From: Sphingobacteriaceae bacterium GW460-11-11-14-LB5
GTDB taxonomy: Bacteria; Bacteroidota; Bacteroidia; Sphingobacteriales; Sphingobacteriaceae
Length of the DNA stretch: 64,000 nt
NCBI GenBank assembly: GCA_002151545.1
Contig: CP021237.1
Location: 2,356,001-2,420,000, forward strand
Direction of reading: 5' to 3'
Every line of letters starts with the position of its first letter. Within the stretch, counting starts at the first letter, position 1. The translations under genes and the position numbers were made by a program. Positions 33,607-41,929 of the stretch are shown in pieces. The notes beneath the pieces were generated by a model. That model searched no databases. It saw only the letters and a program-made list of their open reading frames with translations, and had not been told where the DNA came from.

Positions 33607-34644
33607 ATGTTAAGGAAAATAACTGTCTTCGCAATGCTTTTTTTAAGCATTGCGTTGATGTATGCCTGTAGCAAGAATGAAGAAGAAGTAACTCCGGAAG
33701 AAAAGAAAATTACCTTTTCAATTCCTGCCAACTTCCCTGCTCCGGCATATAATTTCGAAGACAATAAATTAAGCAATGCGGGTTTTGCGCTTGGTAAAAA
33801 ATTATTTTACGATGCCCGATTGTCGGCTGATAAAAGTGTTTCCTGCGGAAGTTGCCATCAGCAATTTGCGGCATTTACACAACTCGACCATAAGGTAAGC
33901 CATGGTGTAAACAACTGTCAGGGAAAGCGTAATACCCCTCCGCTTTTTAACCTGGCCTGGCAAAAAGCATTCTTCTGGGATGGTGGTGTAAAAAACATCG
34001 AAACCTCACCATTAAATGCCATTACCGACGCCTGCGAAATGGGAACGGATATTGAAACCATCATTGCATTTCTGAAAAATACAGCACCATATCCTGATTT
34101 ATTTAAACAGGCATTTGGTTCAACAGCAATTAATTCGCAGTTGATCTTAAAATCGATTACCCAATTTACGGCAGTATTGGTTTCGGGCAATTCGAAATAC
34201 GATAAAGTAATACGTAAAGAGAATGGCACTGCTTTTACATCTGCAGAACTGGCTGGTTATAACCTGTTCAAAGAAAAATGCACCTCTTGTCATGCAGAGC
34301 CATTTTTTACCGATTTTTCTTATCGCAGTAATGGCTTGGATCTGGTAAGTACAGACGAAGGACGATCGCACATTACCGGCGTAGCTTCAGACTTTGGGAA
34401 ATTCCGTGTACCTACTTTACGCAATATCGAATATACCAGTCCCTACATGCACGATGGTCGATTTTACAGCTTAGATGAGGTTTTAGAACATTACAATTCG
34501 GGGGTAAAAGCCTCAACCAATCTAGATGCGCAATTGAAAAGCGGAATTCCTTTAAACACCACAGAAAAAGAGCAGATTAAAGCCTTTTTAAAAACATTAA
34601 CAGACAATGAATTTATCAAAAACACATTATACAGCGAGTCCTAA
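33607..34644 (+). CDS. Di-heme cytochrome c peroxidase/MauG family protein (MbnH-like)
   Basis: A 345-residue lipoprotein (Cys21 in LMYAC) with two CxxCH heme sites: CGSCH at residues 80-84 and CTSCH at 225-229. The fold is that of bacterial cytochrome c peroxidase/MauG (LGKKLFYDARLS, NTPPLFNLAWQKAFFWDGG and the C-terminal FRVPTLRNIEYTSPYMHDGRF). Its partner upstream is an MbnP-like protein, and the ATG follows the mbnP-like TAA without a gap, so the pair is coupled as in methanotrophs. Peroxidase versus MauG-like modification activity cannot be decided here. The next gene overlaps its end by 38 bp. Confidence 0.9.
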   Translation: MLRKITVFAMLFLSIALMYACSKNEEEVTPEEKKITFSIPANFPAPAYNFEDNKLSNAGFALGKKLFYDARLSADKSVSCGSCHQQFAAFTQLDHKVSHGVNNCQGKRNTPPLFNLAWQKAFFWDGGVKNIETSPLNAITDACEMGTDIETIIAFLKNTAPYPDLFKQAFGSTAINSQLILKSITQFTAVLVSGNSKYDKVIRKENGTAFTSAELAGYNLFKEKCTSCHAEPFFTDFSYRSNGLDLVSTDEGRSHITGVASDFGKFRVPTLRNIEYTSPYMHDGRFYSLDEVLEHYNSGVKASTNLDAQLKSGIPLNTTEKEQIKAFLKTLTDNEFIKNTLYSES

Positions 34645-35584
34645 GCTATTAATTCTGGTTTTCCTCCTCATGAGCGGCCAGGTTTTCGCCTGCGACATTT
34701 GCGGCTGTTTCATGGGCATCACGCCTTATTATAATCGCAACAGTATCAGTCTTTTGTATCGCTACCGCTCCTTTAGTGGTTATGAAGGACAATCACACGC
34801 CTTATTCCCTAATGGAGGAAGTTTCTTTATTCCCGCACGAAGTCAGGATTCGCCAATAACTAATCACGCAGGTAATCCCGGTGATTATGAGCTTTACCGC
34901 TCTTTAGAAATCAGGGGAAAATATTTCATCAATAGCAAACTCGAAATCAATGCGATTTTACCTTATGTTTCTAACAGCGAGCGCTACAACGGTTATACTT
35001 CTTCTATCTCAAGCATTGGCGATATCAACCTGTATGCTGGTTATCACCTCGTTCAAAAACTTGAGGATAATTTCAAACAACAATTAATTGCCGGAGCAGG
35101 AATAAAATTACCGACAGGTAAAAATGATTTCAAAAATACAGCAGGTATCCGTTATTCCTCACTGATGCAAGCCGGAACAGGAAGTACAGACGGTTTTGTA
35201 TACCTGAACTACATGGTCGGCTTGGGTAAATTTGGGGCAAGTTTAAACACCTCTTACAAGGTTAACGGAACGAATAACCGAGACGAAGGCATCGCCAACA
35301 GTACCACTAGTTTTCTGAATATTTTTTATACACAAAGAATCGGTAAAGATGTTCAGATCATGCCTTCAGCACAGTTTTTTTATGAATATTCTGGCGGAGA
35401 AAAGTACAAAGGACAAAAAACCGGAGAACATGTGATGAATAACCTGATGGGTGGTGCTGGCATAGATGTTTTTTATAAGAATGTAGCCTTAAATGCTGGC
35501 GTGCAAAAGAATATCTGGGAAGCTGAAACCGATCATCCAATGAGTGCAGGAAAGGTTTACGTTGGCCTTACTTATAATTTTTAA
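34607..35584 (+). CDS. Outer membrane beta-barrel protein with an N-terminal CDICGC motif
   Basis: A 325-residue exported protein. The signal peptide (LLILVFLLMSGQVFA) is followed directly by CDICGCFMG, so the mature protein begins with three closely spaced cysteines. The rest is an amphipathic strand-rich barrel with GY/Y-rich turns and ends in LTYNF, the usual outer-membrane C-terminal aromatic. It resembles transporter-like barrels but has no assigned substrate. It overlaps the upstream heme gene by 38 bp. The Cys cluster and context suggest metal capture at the cell surface. Confidence 0.75.
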   Translation: MNLSKTHYTASPKLLILVFLLMSGQVFACDICGCFMGITPYYNRNSISLLYRYRSFSGYEGQSHALFPNGGSFFIPARSQDSPITNHAGNPGDYELYRSLEIRGKYFINSKLEINAILPYVSNSERYNGYTSSISSIGDINLYAGYHLVQKLEDNFKQQLIAGAGIKLPTGKNDFKNTAGIRYSSLMQAGTGSTDGFVYLNYMVGLGKFGASLNTSYKVNGTNNRDEGIANSTTSFLNIFYTQRIGKDVQIMPSAQFFYEYSGGEKYKGQKTGEHVMNNLMGGAGIDVFYKNVALNAGVQKNIWEAETDHPMSAGKVYVGLTYNF

Positions 35585-35594
35585 ATCAAAGCAT

Positions 35595-36032
35595 ATGAAC
35601 AGATTAAATATTGCAATGCTATGTTTGGTAACGGCTACGTTTATTTCATGCAAAACAGAACCTGATGCCAAAGCAGTTCGCCAGGAAGTGTTAAACATCC
35701 ATGATAAATTAATGATTGATGGCGAAAAAGTAATCAAAAATAAAATGAAATTAGATACCCTCCTGGTGTCTGATCAGATTAAACTTTCTCCGGATTCAGC
35801 TTTACAAAAGCAAAAAATTAGCGATCTAATCACTCGGTTAAATGCTGCTGATGAAAAGATGATGGATTGGATGCATTTCTTTAAAGATGATTTTAAAGGA
35901 AAAACAGAACAAGAAGATCTGAGCTATTACAAATCTGAAATGGTGAAAATCAGGGCTGTTGAAGATAGCTATATTAAGGTTACCAGAGCATCAGATTCGT
36001 TGATCAAAATATATCAGTTAAAACAAAAATAA
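35595..36032 (+). CDS. Helical lipoprotein of unknown function
   Basis: A 145-residue lipoprotein (Cys19 in TFISC). The mature part is strongly helical and charged (AKAVRQEVLNIHDKLMIDGEKVIKNKM and QKISDLITRLNAADEKMMDWMHFF), probably a coiled-coil hairpin. It contains few hydrophobic stretches. Start at 35595 gives a normal lipoprotein leader; the frame is open farther upstream inside the barrel gene end. No family function is known. Confidence 0.72.
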   Translation: MNRLNIAMLCLVTATFISCKTEPDAKAVRQEVLNIHDKLMIDGEKVIKNKMKLDTLLVSDQIKLSPDSALQKQKISDLITRLNAADEKMMDWMHFFKDDFKGKTEQEDLSYYKSEMVKIRAVEDSYIKVTRASDSLIKIYQLKQK

Positions 36033-36038
36033 TTACAA

Positions 36039-36128
36039 AGTCGGAGGTCAGGGGTCCGAAGTCAGAAGATGTGGAGTTTAGCAATTGAATTTCCAAACAT
36101 CAGTCTTCCAACACCTGACCTGAGACTT
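36039..36128. repeat. GGTCAGGGGTCCGAAGTC-type repeat array upstream of the YHS gene
   Basis: Units such as GTCGGAGGTCAGG, GGTCCGAAGTCAGAAG and CAGTCTTCCAACACCTGACC cover the leader between the lipoprotein and YHS genes. They are part of the same unit family as 2766-2801 and 26647-26691. Confidence 0.6.
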
Positions 36129-36143
36129 AAAAACAAATTCAAA

Positions 36144-36404
36144 ATGAAAAAATTAAATTTCGCAATAATCCTAATTGGATTGGCAACCATAACATTCCGA
36201 TCAAATGCAAATCCGGTAATCGACAAGCAAAAGATCAAACTCATCGATTCGGCAAAAAAAGTATTGGTAGATCCGGTTTGCAAAATGAAGGTGAAAGCTG
36301 GTGCTCCTAAAACCGCGGTTTATAATAAAGTTACCTATACTTTTTGCTCCGAAAGCTGTAAACAAAAATTTGTAGCAGAGCCAGTGAAGTACATTAAAAA
36401 ATAA
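36144..36404 (+). CDS. Secreted YHS-domain protein
   Basis: An 86-residue protein: signal peptide (MKKLNFAIILIGLATITFRSNA), then a compact YHS domain (about 41-86) with DPVCKMKVKAG and YTFCSESCKQKFVAEPVKYIK. YHS domains are small zinc- or copper-binding modules found in metal-transport ATPases and multicopper proteins. The three Cys spaced as C..C...C are visible. Start chosen so the signal peptide is intact; the preceding in-frame codons are repeat-derived. Confidence 0.85.
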   Translation: MKKLNFAIILIGLATITFRSNANPVIDKQKIKLIDSAKKVLVDPVCKMKVKAGAPKTAVYNKVTYTFCSESCKQKFVAEPVKYIKK

Positions 36405-36496
36405 GTCGGGATCCGAAAGGCCGTATTAGGAAGTTTAGGAGCATAATCCCTAAATGCCAAAACATCGGTCTTCGGACAGCAGACTCCGGACTTTTC
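36404..36496. repeat. GTCGGGATCCGAAAGG / TCTTCGGACAGCAGACTCCGGAC repeats
   Basis: Between the YHS and SCO genes. Contains GTCTTCGGACAGC and AGACTCCGGACTT, matching the unit family in lysA. Promoter elements for the SCO gene, if any, would lie just downstream (about 36520-36545). Confidence 0.55.
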
Positions 36497-36554
36497 CAAA
36501 CAATTAATTTCTTAAGAAGAATACGTTGTATATTTACATTTTTAAAATAAAATC

Positions 36555-37205
36555 ATGAATAAAATTACTGCTTACCTTGCTGGTTCCATACTGGCTGTTT
36601 CTATATTTACCGCCTGCAAACAAGAAAGAAAGCTTCCATTTTATGGCGAACGCCATGCCGAAACGGTTAGAGATGCAGCAGGCATAGAGAAAATTGATAC
36701 CGTTTATCAAACTATTCCGAACTGGTCTTTTTTAAATCAGGATAGTGTAGTAACAACAAACAAAGCAACTGATGGCAAAGTTTATGTAGCCGATTTTTTC
36801 TTTACTTCATGCACCACCATCTGCCCTACCATGCACCGAAACCTGGCAACGGTTTTCAGCGAATTTAAACTCAACCCCGACGTGATGTTTGTATCACACA
36901 CCATCGATTTTAAATATGACAAACCCAGTGTTTTAAAAAAATATGCACAAAAACTTGGCGTAGATGGTTCGAAATGGCTATTTCTTTATGGCAGTAAAGA
37001 CAGTGTTTATACTTTAGCCGAAAAAAACTATTTAGTGGCTGTTGGTGAAGATAGCACGGCAAAAGATGGCTATATTCATCAGGGTTACCTGGTTTTAATA
37101 GATAAAGACAGGCATATCCGCGGTGCTTACGATGGTACTAAAGAAGACCAGGTAGAACAATTGAAAAAAGATATTCCGGTTTTATTAGCGGAGTATAATA
37201 AATAG
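36555..37205 (+). CDS. SCO1/SenC family copper-chaperone lipoprotein
   Basis: A 216-residue thioredoxin-like lipoprotein (Cys21 in FTAC). The copper site is complete: C86 and C90 in CTTICPTMH, and H175 in YIHQGYLV. SCO proteins deliver copper to the CuA site of cytochrome oxidase and take part in thiol-disulfide chemistry. Its presence next to MbnP/MbnH-like proteins, a YHS protein and a cytochrome c supports an envelope copper role for the whole cluster. Confidence 0.93.
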   Translation: MNKITAYLAGSILAVSIFTACKQERKLPFYGERHAETVRDAAGIEKIDTVYQTIPNWSFLNQDSVVTTNKATDGKVYVADFFFTSCTTICPTMHRNLATVFSEFKLNPDVMFVSHTIDFKYDKPSVLKKYAQKLGVDGSKWLFLYGSKDSVYTLAEKNYLVAVGEDSTAKDGYIHQGYLVLIDKDRHIRGAYDGTKEDQVEQLKKDIPVLLAEYNK

Positions 37206-37213
37206 AATTCTTA

Positions 37214-37278
37214 GCCACGGAACCATGGATTAATACGGAATTAAAATTCTATTTCTGTATTTTCAATATTTCCGTGGC
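37214..37278 (+). other. Long nested hairpin between the SCO and cytochrome c genes
   Basis: GCCACGGAA (37214-37222) pairs perfectly with TTCCGTGGC (37270-37278), with a second inner stem AATACGGAA/TTTCTGTATT. It sits 8 bp after the SCO stop. It may separate expression of the two genes or stabilise the upstream message. Confidence 0.5.
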
Positions 37279-37296
37279 AAATTAAACAAAGTTTCA

Positions 37297-37719
37297 ATGC
37301 GCAAGTACATCATCAATACTACCATTTTGCTATCCCTGGTTGCTATTATCTTTTCCTGCCAAAATCAGGAAACCATCGATCTGCAAAATTACATGTCGAA
37401 TGGAAAAGATATTTACAAAGCCAAGTGCCAGAATTGCCATGGTGAAAATGGTGAAGGATTGGGACAGCTTGCACCACCCCTAACCGATTCTGTTTTTCTC
37501 AAAGTAAATAAAACACGTTTGGCCTGTTTCATCAAAAACGGAGCGAACGAATCGCTGATTATTCATGGAAAGGAATACAAAGAAAAAATGCCTGCCTTCC
37601 CCGAACTTGCCGATATTGATGTGGCGCAGGTAATGGTTTATATCACTAATTCGTTTGGCAATAAACAGGGCTTTGTGCCTTACTCGGAGGTGTCAGAACA
37701 TTTGCAGAATTGTAAATAA
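37297..37719 (+). CDS. Class I cytochrome c lipoprotein
   Basis: A 140-residue lipoprotein (Cys21, FSCQNQ) with one heme site C44-x-x-C47-H48 in KCQNCHGENGEGLG and the distal Met in the KMPAFPEL segment near the C-terminal third. Single-heme soluble-type domain anchored to the membrane. The likely partner is a terminal oxidase or the MbnH-like enzyme. Last gene of the cluster. Confidence 0.9.
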   Translation: MRKYIINTTILLSLVAIIFSCQNQETIDLQNYMSNGKDIYKAKCQNCHGENGEGLGQLAPPLTDSVFLKVNKTRLACFIKNGANESLIIHGKEYKEKMPAFPELADIDVAQVMVYITNSFGNKQGFVPYSEVSEHLQNCK

Positions 37720-37769
37720 ACAGGTGCTATAATTATTTCTATTTCAGGTATTTTTCTTCTACTGCGTAC

Positions 37770-37834
37770 GTCACCCTGAATTCATTTCAGGGTCTTAAAT
37801 ATTAATACAGATACTGAAATAAATTCAGCATGAC
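37770..37834. repeat. Double-hairpin intergenic repeat (GTCACCCTGAA...CAGCATGAC)
   Basis: CACCCTGAATTCATTTCAGGGT and the TACTGAA/TTCAGCATGACG pair. Located after the cytochrome c gene and before rnpB; possibly a terminator. Confidence 0.7.
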
Positions 37835-37900
37835 GATAACCAGAGATAAATCTTCGTGTTCTTTGTGCCTTTGTACTTAAAAAACCCCATCTTTGCGCAA

Positions 37901-38280
37901 AATGCAGGTTGTTCTATCGCTGTCTCGGGTAAAATCGAGAGAGAGGAAAGTCCGGGCAACACAGGGCATCCCGCTTTCTAACGGAAAGGGGTTCAGGAAT
38001 GAAAACCTGAATTACGGATTAGTGCAACAGAAAATATACCGTCCCGACCTAAAGTCGGGATAAGGGTGAAAACGTGCGGTAAGAGCGCACGAGCATTACA
38101 GGCGACTGTAGTGGTTTGTAAACCCCGGGAGTTGAAAGACCAAATAGGCTAACGTACGTAGGGCTGCCCGTCCGATGTTAGTGGGTAGGTCGTTAGAGAT
38201 AAACGGCAACGTTTATAGTGGATAAATGATAGAAATCTTGAGCAATCAGGAAACAGAACCCGGCTTATAGACCTGCATTT
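37901..38280 (+). ncRNA. rnpB: RNase P RNA
   Basis: About 380 nt bacterial type A RNase P RNA, the catalytic subunit that trims the 5' leader of pre-tRNAs. The universally conserved GAGGAAAGTCCGGGC is at about 37949-37963 and ACAGAACCCGGCTTA near 38253-38267. The 5' AATGCAGGT pairs with 3' ACCTGCATT to close helix P1. One variable helix carries a perfect TCCCGAC/GTCGGGA stem (38042-38060). A T run follows the 3' end. Confidence 0.96.
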
Positions 38281-38282
38281 TT

Positions 38283-39167
38283 TTATTCATTTAATAAAAT
38301 ACTTTTAGTTTCGTCGAGTTTAAGTACTTCCTCTTCACCTAAAACAGGAAACTTCAGGTCGAGGCTTTTAAGTTTATCTTCAATAATTTCACTAATTGCC
38401 AGCCGTGCAAACCATTTTTTATCAGCCGGTATGATGTGCCAGGGCGATTCTGCTGTACTGGTTTCGTTAATGGCTTCCTGATAAGCATCCATATACTTTT
38501 CCCACAAGGCCCTTTCTTTAATATCGCCCGAAGAGAATTTCCAGTTTTTAGCAGGATCATCGATACGTTCTAAAAAGCGTTGTTTTTGTTCATCCTTGCT
38601 TACATTTAAAAAGAATTTTAAAATTACCGTTCCATTAGCCGTTAAATGTTCCTCAAAATTTTTAATGCTCTTATAACGCTGCTGCCAAAAGCTTTTATTG
38701 ATTTTTTTCACGTCATTAAAACCCGGGATATTTTCACTTAAAATGTATTCGGGATGCACCTTGCAAACCAACACATTTTCATAATGCGAACGGTTATGAA
38801 TACCTATCCTGCCGCGTTCTGGCAAAGCTTTATAATGTCGCCACAAAAAATCATGCTCATATTCTTCTGATGTAGGCACTTTAAAACTATACACCTGGCA
38901 TCCTTGTGGATTCAGTCCGCTCATTACATGCTCAATGGCACTATCTTTCCCGGCAGCATCCATCGCCTGAAAAATAATCAGCAAAGAATGTTTTCCAGAT
39001 GCATATAATTTCTCCTGTAAGTGGTTTAGCTCTATTTTCGAGTTCACCAGTGCATCTTTAGCTTTTTCTTTATGATAACCTCCGGTAAAATCCGTCTTGT
39101 GGTTTTTTAAAGAAAATTTCTTATCCCCTTGTACAATTAATCCTTTAAATTCGTTTTTCATAATCAT
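38283..39167 (-). CDS. Polyphosphate kinase 2 family protein
   Basis: A 294-residue PPK2 protein that transfers phosphate between polyphosphate and nucleotides. The Walker A-like FQAMDAAGKDSAIEHVMSGL is at about 66-85, the Walker B/lid region is IHNRSHYENVLVCKVHP (about 123-139), and a second Arg-rich region follows in KEQKQRFLERIDDP. The NRSHYEN form is characteristic of class III PPK2 (AMP and ADP phosphorylation). The 3' end abuts rnpB. Start at 39167 or the ATG at 39161 are both plausible. Confidence 0.87.
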   Translation of the reverse strand: MIMKNEFKGLIVQGDKKFSLKNHKTDFTGGYHKEKAKDALVNSKIELNHLQEKLYASGKHSLLIIFQAMDAAGKDSAIEHVMSGLNPQGCQVYSFKVPTSEEYEHDFLWRHYKALPERGRIGIHNRSHYENVLVCKVHPEYILSENIPGFNDVKKINKSFWQQRYKSIKNFEEHLTANGTVILKFFLNVSKDEQKQRFLERIDDPAKNWKFSSGDIKERALWEKYMDAYQEAINETSTAESPWHIIPADKKWFARLAISEIIEDKLKSLDLKFPVLGEEEVLKLDETKSILLNE

Positions 39168-39304
39168 GTATAGTTTTAGATAAATCGATGCATCAATAAT
39201 TTAAATATAGAACTAAAAAATAAGTAAATTAAATACGTTAATTTGCATATAGAGTTTTTTATATTTAACGCCACAGCTTTTACCTAAAGATCATCTTATC
39301 CAAT

Positions 39305-41755
39305 ATGTTTAAAGAGATAAAAAACAAGTACTTACGTTATTCTACAATAGTTTTATTTTTTATAATAATTTTCTTTTCTGCCCTTCAATTAAACTTTTTG
39401 TGGCTATTTGGCTACTCACCAAGTGTTCGAGATATTATAGCACCTACCCTCCGTGTAGGTTCAGAACTTTACACTGCCGATGGAAAACTGATTGGCAGGT
39501 ACTTTAAAGAAAACAGAACGCCGGTAAATTATAATGAAATTGCACCTAGCGTAGTGCAGGCTTTGGTCGCTACTGAAGATGTGCGTTTTTATAAACACTG
39601 GGGTATTGATTTGCAGGCGGTTGCCCGCGCTGTTGTGGGTTTAGGAAAAGATGGCGGAGCCAGTACCATTACCCAGCAACTGGCAAAAAACCTGTACCGT
39701 ACACGTTATAATAAATCGCAGGGATTATTGATTAAAATACCTTTGGTTAGGACCTTAATTGTAAAACTAAAGGAATGGATGACTGCTGTAAAACTAGAGT
39801 CTAATTATTCTAAGAACGATATCATCACCATGTACCTCAATACCGTTTCTTTCGGTAACAACACGTACGGCATAAAAACGGCGAGCCGGATTTACTTTGA
39901 TAAGGAAGCGAAAGATTTAGCGACCACAGATGCAGCTATGCTGGTGGGTATGTTAAAAGGCACAACATTATATAATCCAACCAAGAACCCGGCAAAAGCT
40001 TTAGAAAGAAGAAATGTGGTGCTTGCGCAGATGAATAAGTACAAGTACCTGAGTAAAGATAGTTTAACTGAGTTATCGAAAGAGCCGATTAAACTAAAAG
40101 AAGGTAAAATGCAGGATGGCAGCGATGGCGACTCCTATTTAAGAGCTGCTGTAGCGAAATATTTAGAGAAATGGTGTACGGATAATGGTTACGACCTTTA
40201 TGAAGATGGTTTAAAAATTTATACCACGATCGATTCAAAACTTCAAAAATATGCTGAAGAAGCAGTTGCTGATCAGATGAGGATTTTGCAACGCCGGTTT
40301 TATAATGTGTGGGGCAATGAAGATCCCTGGTACGACTCGGAAAAACAAAAGGTTGATTATCCCGACAGAGCGATGAAAAACTTGCCGATTTATACAATTT
40401 TACAAAAGAAATTCCCTAATAATCCCGATTCTGTTACTGCCTATTTTAATAAAAAGAAGAGGATGCAGATCTTTACTTATAAAGGCGACCGCGATACTTT
40501 ATTCTCTACTTTAGATTCGATCCGTTATTATGGAAAAATCATGAATACCGGAATGATGACCATGGAACCTGCAAGTGGTAAAATTAAAGTTTGGGTTGGT
40601 GGCATAGACCATAAGTTTTTCAAATACGATCACGTTAATCAATCTAAACGTCAGGCGGGCTCTACTTTTAAACCATTTGCTTATTTGACGGCTTTAGAAC
40701 AAGGCATGAGCCCTTGTGATAAATTTACAGATAAGCCAGTTAAAATTGCTTATCAGGATAAAGGCGAAACGAAATATTGGGAGCCGAAAAATGCCGATTA
40801 CAGCGTTTCTTACCGTGAAATGAGTTTAAGGTGGGCCATGGCGAAATCAGTAAATACCATTACGGCTCAGGTAACCGAAAAAGTGGGCTGGGATAATGTG
40901 GTAAAATATGCACACGAATGTGGTATCGATAGCCATTTAGAATCAGTTCCATCGGTAAGTTTAGGCTCAAACGATGTTACGGTTTACGAAATGGTAAAAG
41001 CCTATGCGACCTTTATGAATAAAGGAATTAAAACAGATCCCATTCTAGTAGAGAAAATTACCGATCAGGATAATAATCTAATTGATGAGTTTAAACCTAA
41101 AACAAAAAGGGTTTTAACAGAAGAAATTGCCTGGTTAATGACCTATATGTTCCGTGGTGGTATGGAAGAACCGGAAGGTACCTCGCAGGCATTATGGGAA
41201 TGGCCAGATTTGTTTAGAAAAAACAATCAAATTGGTGGCAAAACGGGTACTTCTTCTGATTATGTAGATGCCTGGTACATGGGTTTAACCAAAGATCTGG
41301 TAACCGGCGTTTGGGTGGGTTGTGATGAAAGAACAGCGCACTTTAAAAACGGCGAACAGGGCGAAGGCTCAAGAACGGCGCTACCCATTTTCGCTAAGTT
41401 TATGGAGAAAGTATACCTCGATCCAAGTTCAGGTTATACTTATGGTCCGTTTCCAAAAGCAACGGTTGATATAACCAGAACCTACAACTGCCCTAGCCCG
41501 CGGATTATTAGAGATACCACCTCAACTGACAGTTTAGCGGTAGATTCTACAGATTTTACGGTTCCTGAAACACCAGAAACCGTAACCCCGGTAACCGTTG
41601 AACCTGAGGTTAAAAAAGAAGAAAAGAAAGCTGAACCTGTTCAAACTCCTCCGGCAGCTACAGTTCCTTTAACCAGAAAGGAAGAAAGAGAGCTGAGAAG
41701 AAAACAACGTCAGGAAGAAAAAGAAAAGAAAAAGAACGAGAATAATCAGCCTTAG
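39305..41755 (+). CDS. Class A penicillin-binding protein 1A-like (bifunctional)
   Basis: An 816-residue peptidoglycan synthase. It has a cytoplasmic N-terminus and a membrane anchor (about 15-35). The transglycosylase (GT51) domain includes ATEDVRFYKHWGID and GGASTITQQLAKN. The transpeptidase domain has the acylated Ser in SSxFKPF-type GSTFKPF, the SVN motif in MAKSVNT, and KTGTSSDY. The tail (about 775-816) is Lys/Glu-rich, low-complexity and highly charged. It polymerises glycan strands and cross-links stem peptides. It is the main class A enzyme in this window. Confidence 0.95.
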   Translation: MFKEIKNKYLRYSTIVLFFIIIFFSALQLNFLWLFGYSPSVRDIIAPTLRVGSELYTADGKLIGRYFKENRTPVNYNEIAPSVVQALVATEDVRFYKHWGIDLQAVARAVVGLGKDGGASTITQQLAKNLYRTRYNKSQGLLIKIPLVRTLIVKLKEWMTAVKLESNYSKNDIITMYLNTVSFGNNTYGIKTASRIYFDKEAKDLATTDAAMLVGMLKGTTLYNPTKNPAKALERRNVVLAQMNKYKYLSKDSLTELSKEPIKLKEGKMQDGSDGDSYLRAAVAKYLEKWCTDNGYDLYEDGLKIYTTIDSKLQKYAEEAVADQMRILQRRFYNVWGNEDPWYDSEKQKVDYPDRAMKNLPIYTILQKKFPNNPDSVTAYFNKKKRMQIFTYKGDRDTLFSTLDSIRYYGKIMNTGMMTMEPASGKIKVWVGGIDHKFFKYDHVNQSKRQAGSTFKPFAYLTALEQGMSPCDKFTDKPVKIAYQDKGETKYWEPKNADYSVSYREMSLRWAMAKSVNTITAQVTEKVGWDNVVKYAHECGIDSHLESVPSVSLGSNDVTVYEMVKAYATFMNKGIKTDPILVEKITDQDNNLIDEFKPKTKRVLTEEIAWLMTYMFRGGMEEPEGTSQALWEWPDLFRKNNQIGGKTGTSSDYVDAWYMGLTKDLVTGVWVGCDERTAHFKNGEQGEGSRTALPIFAKFMEKVYLDPSSGYTYGPFPKATVDITRTYNCPSPRIIRDTTSTDSLAVDSTDFTVPETPETVTPVTVEPEVKKEEKKAEPVQTPPAATVPLTRKEERELRRKQRQEEKEKKKNENNQP

Positions 41756-41929
41756 TTTTTATTGTAATAATAAGCCAGATACATCACCTATCTGCGCTGG
41801 TTAGTAGAAATAACTTTAAAAAAGTGTTAAAATTTTAATACTGTTTTAAACAATTGCTATTTTTATTTTCCAAATCTCGTACCATTTCATTTTCGTAAAT
41901 TATTGAACTTCATTACTAAAACCACACAT

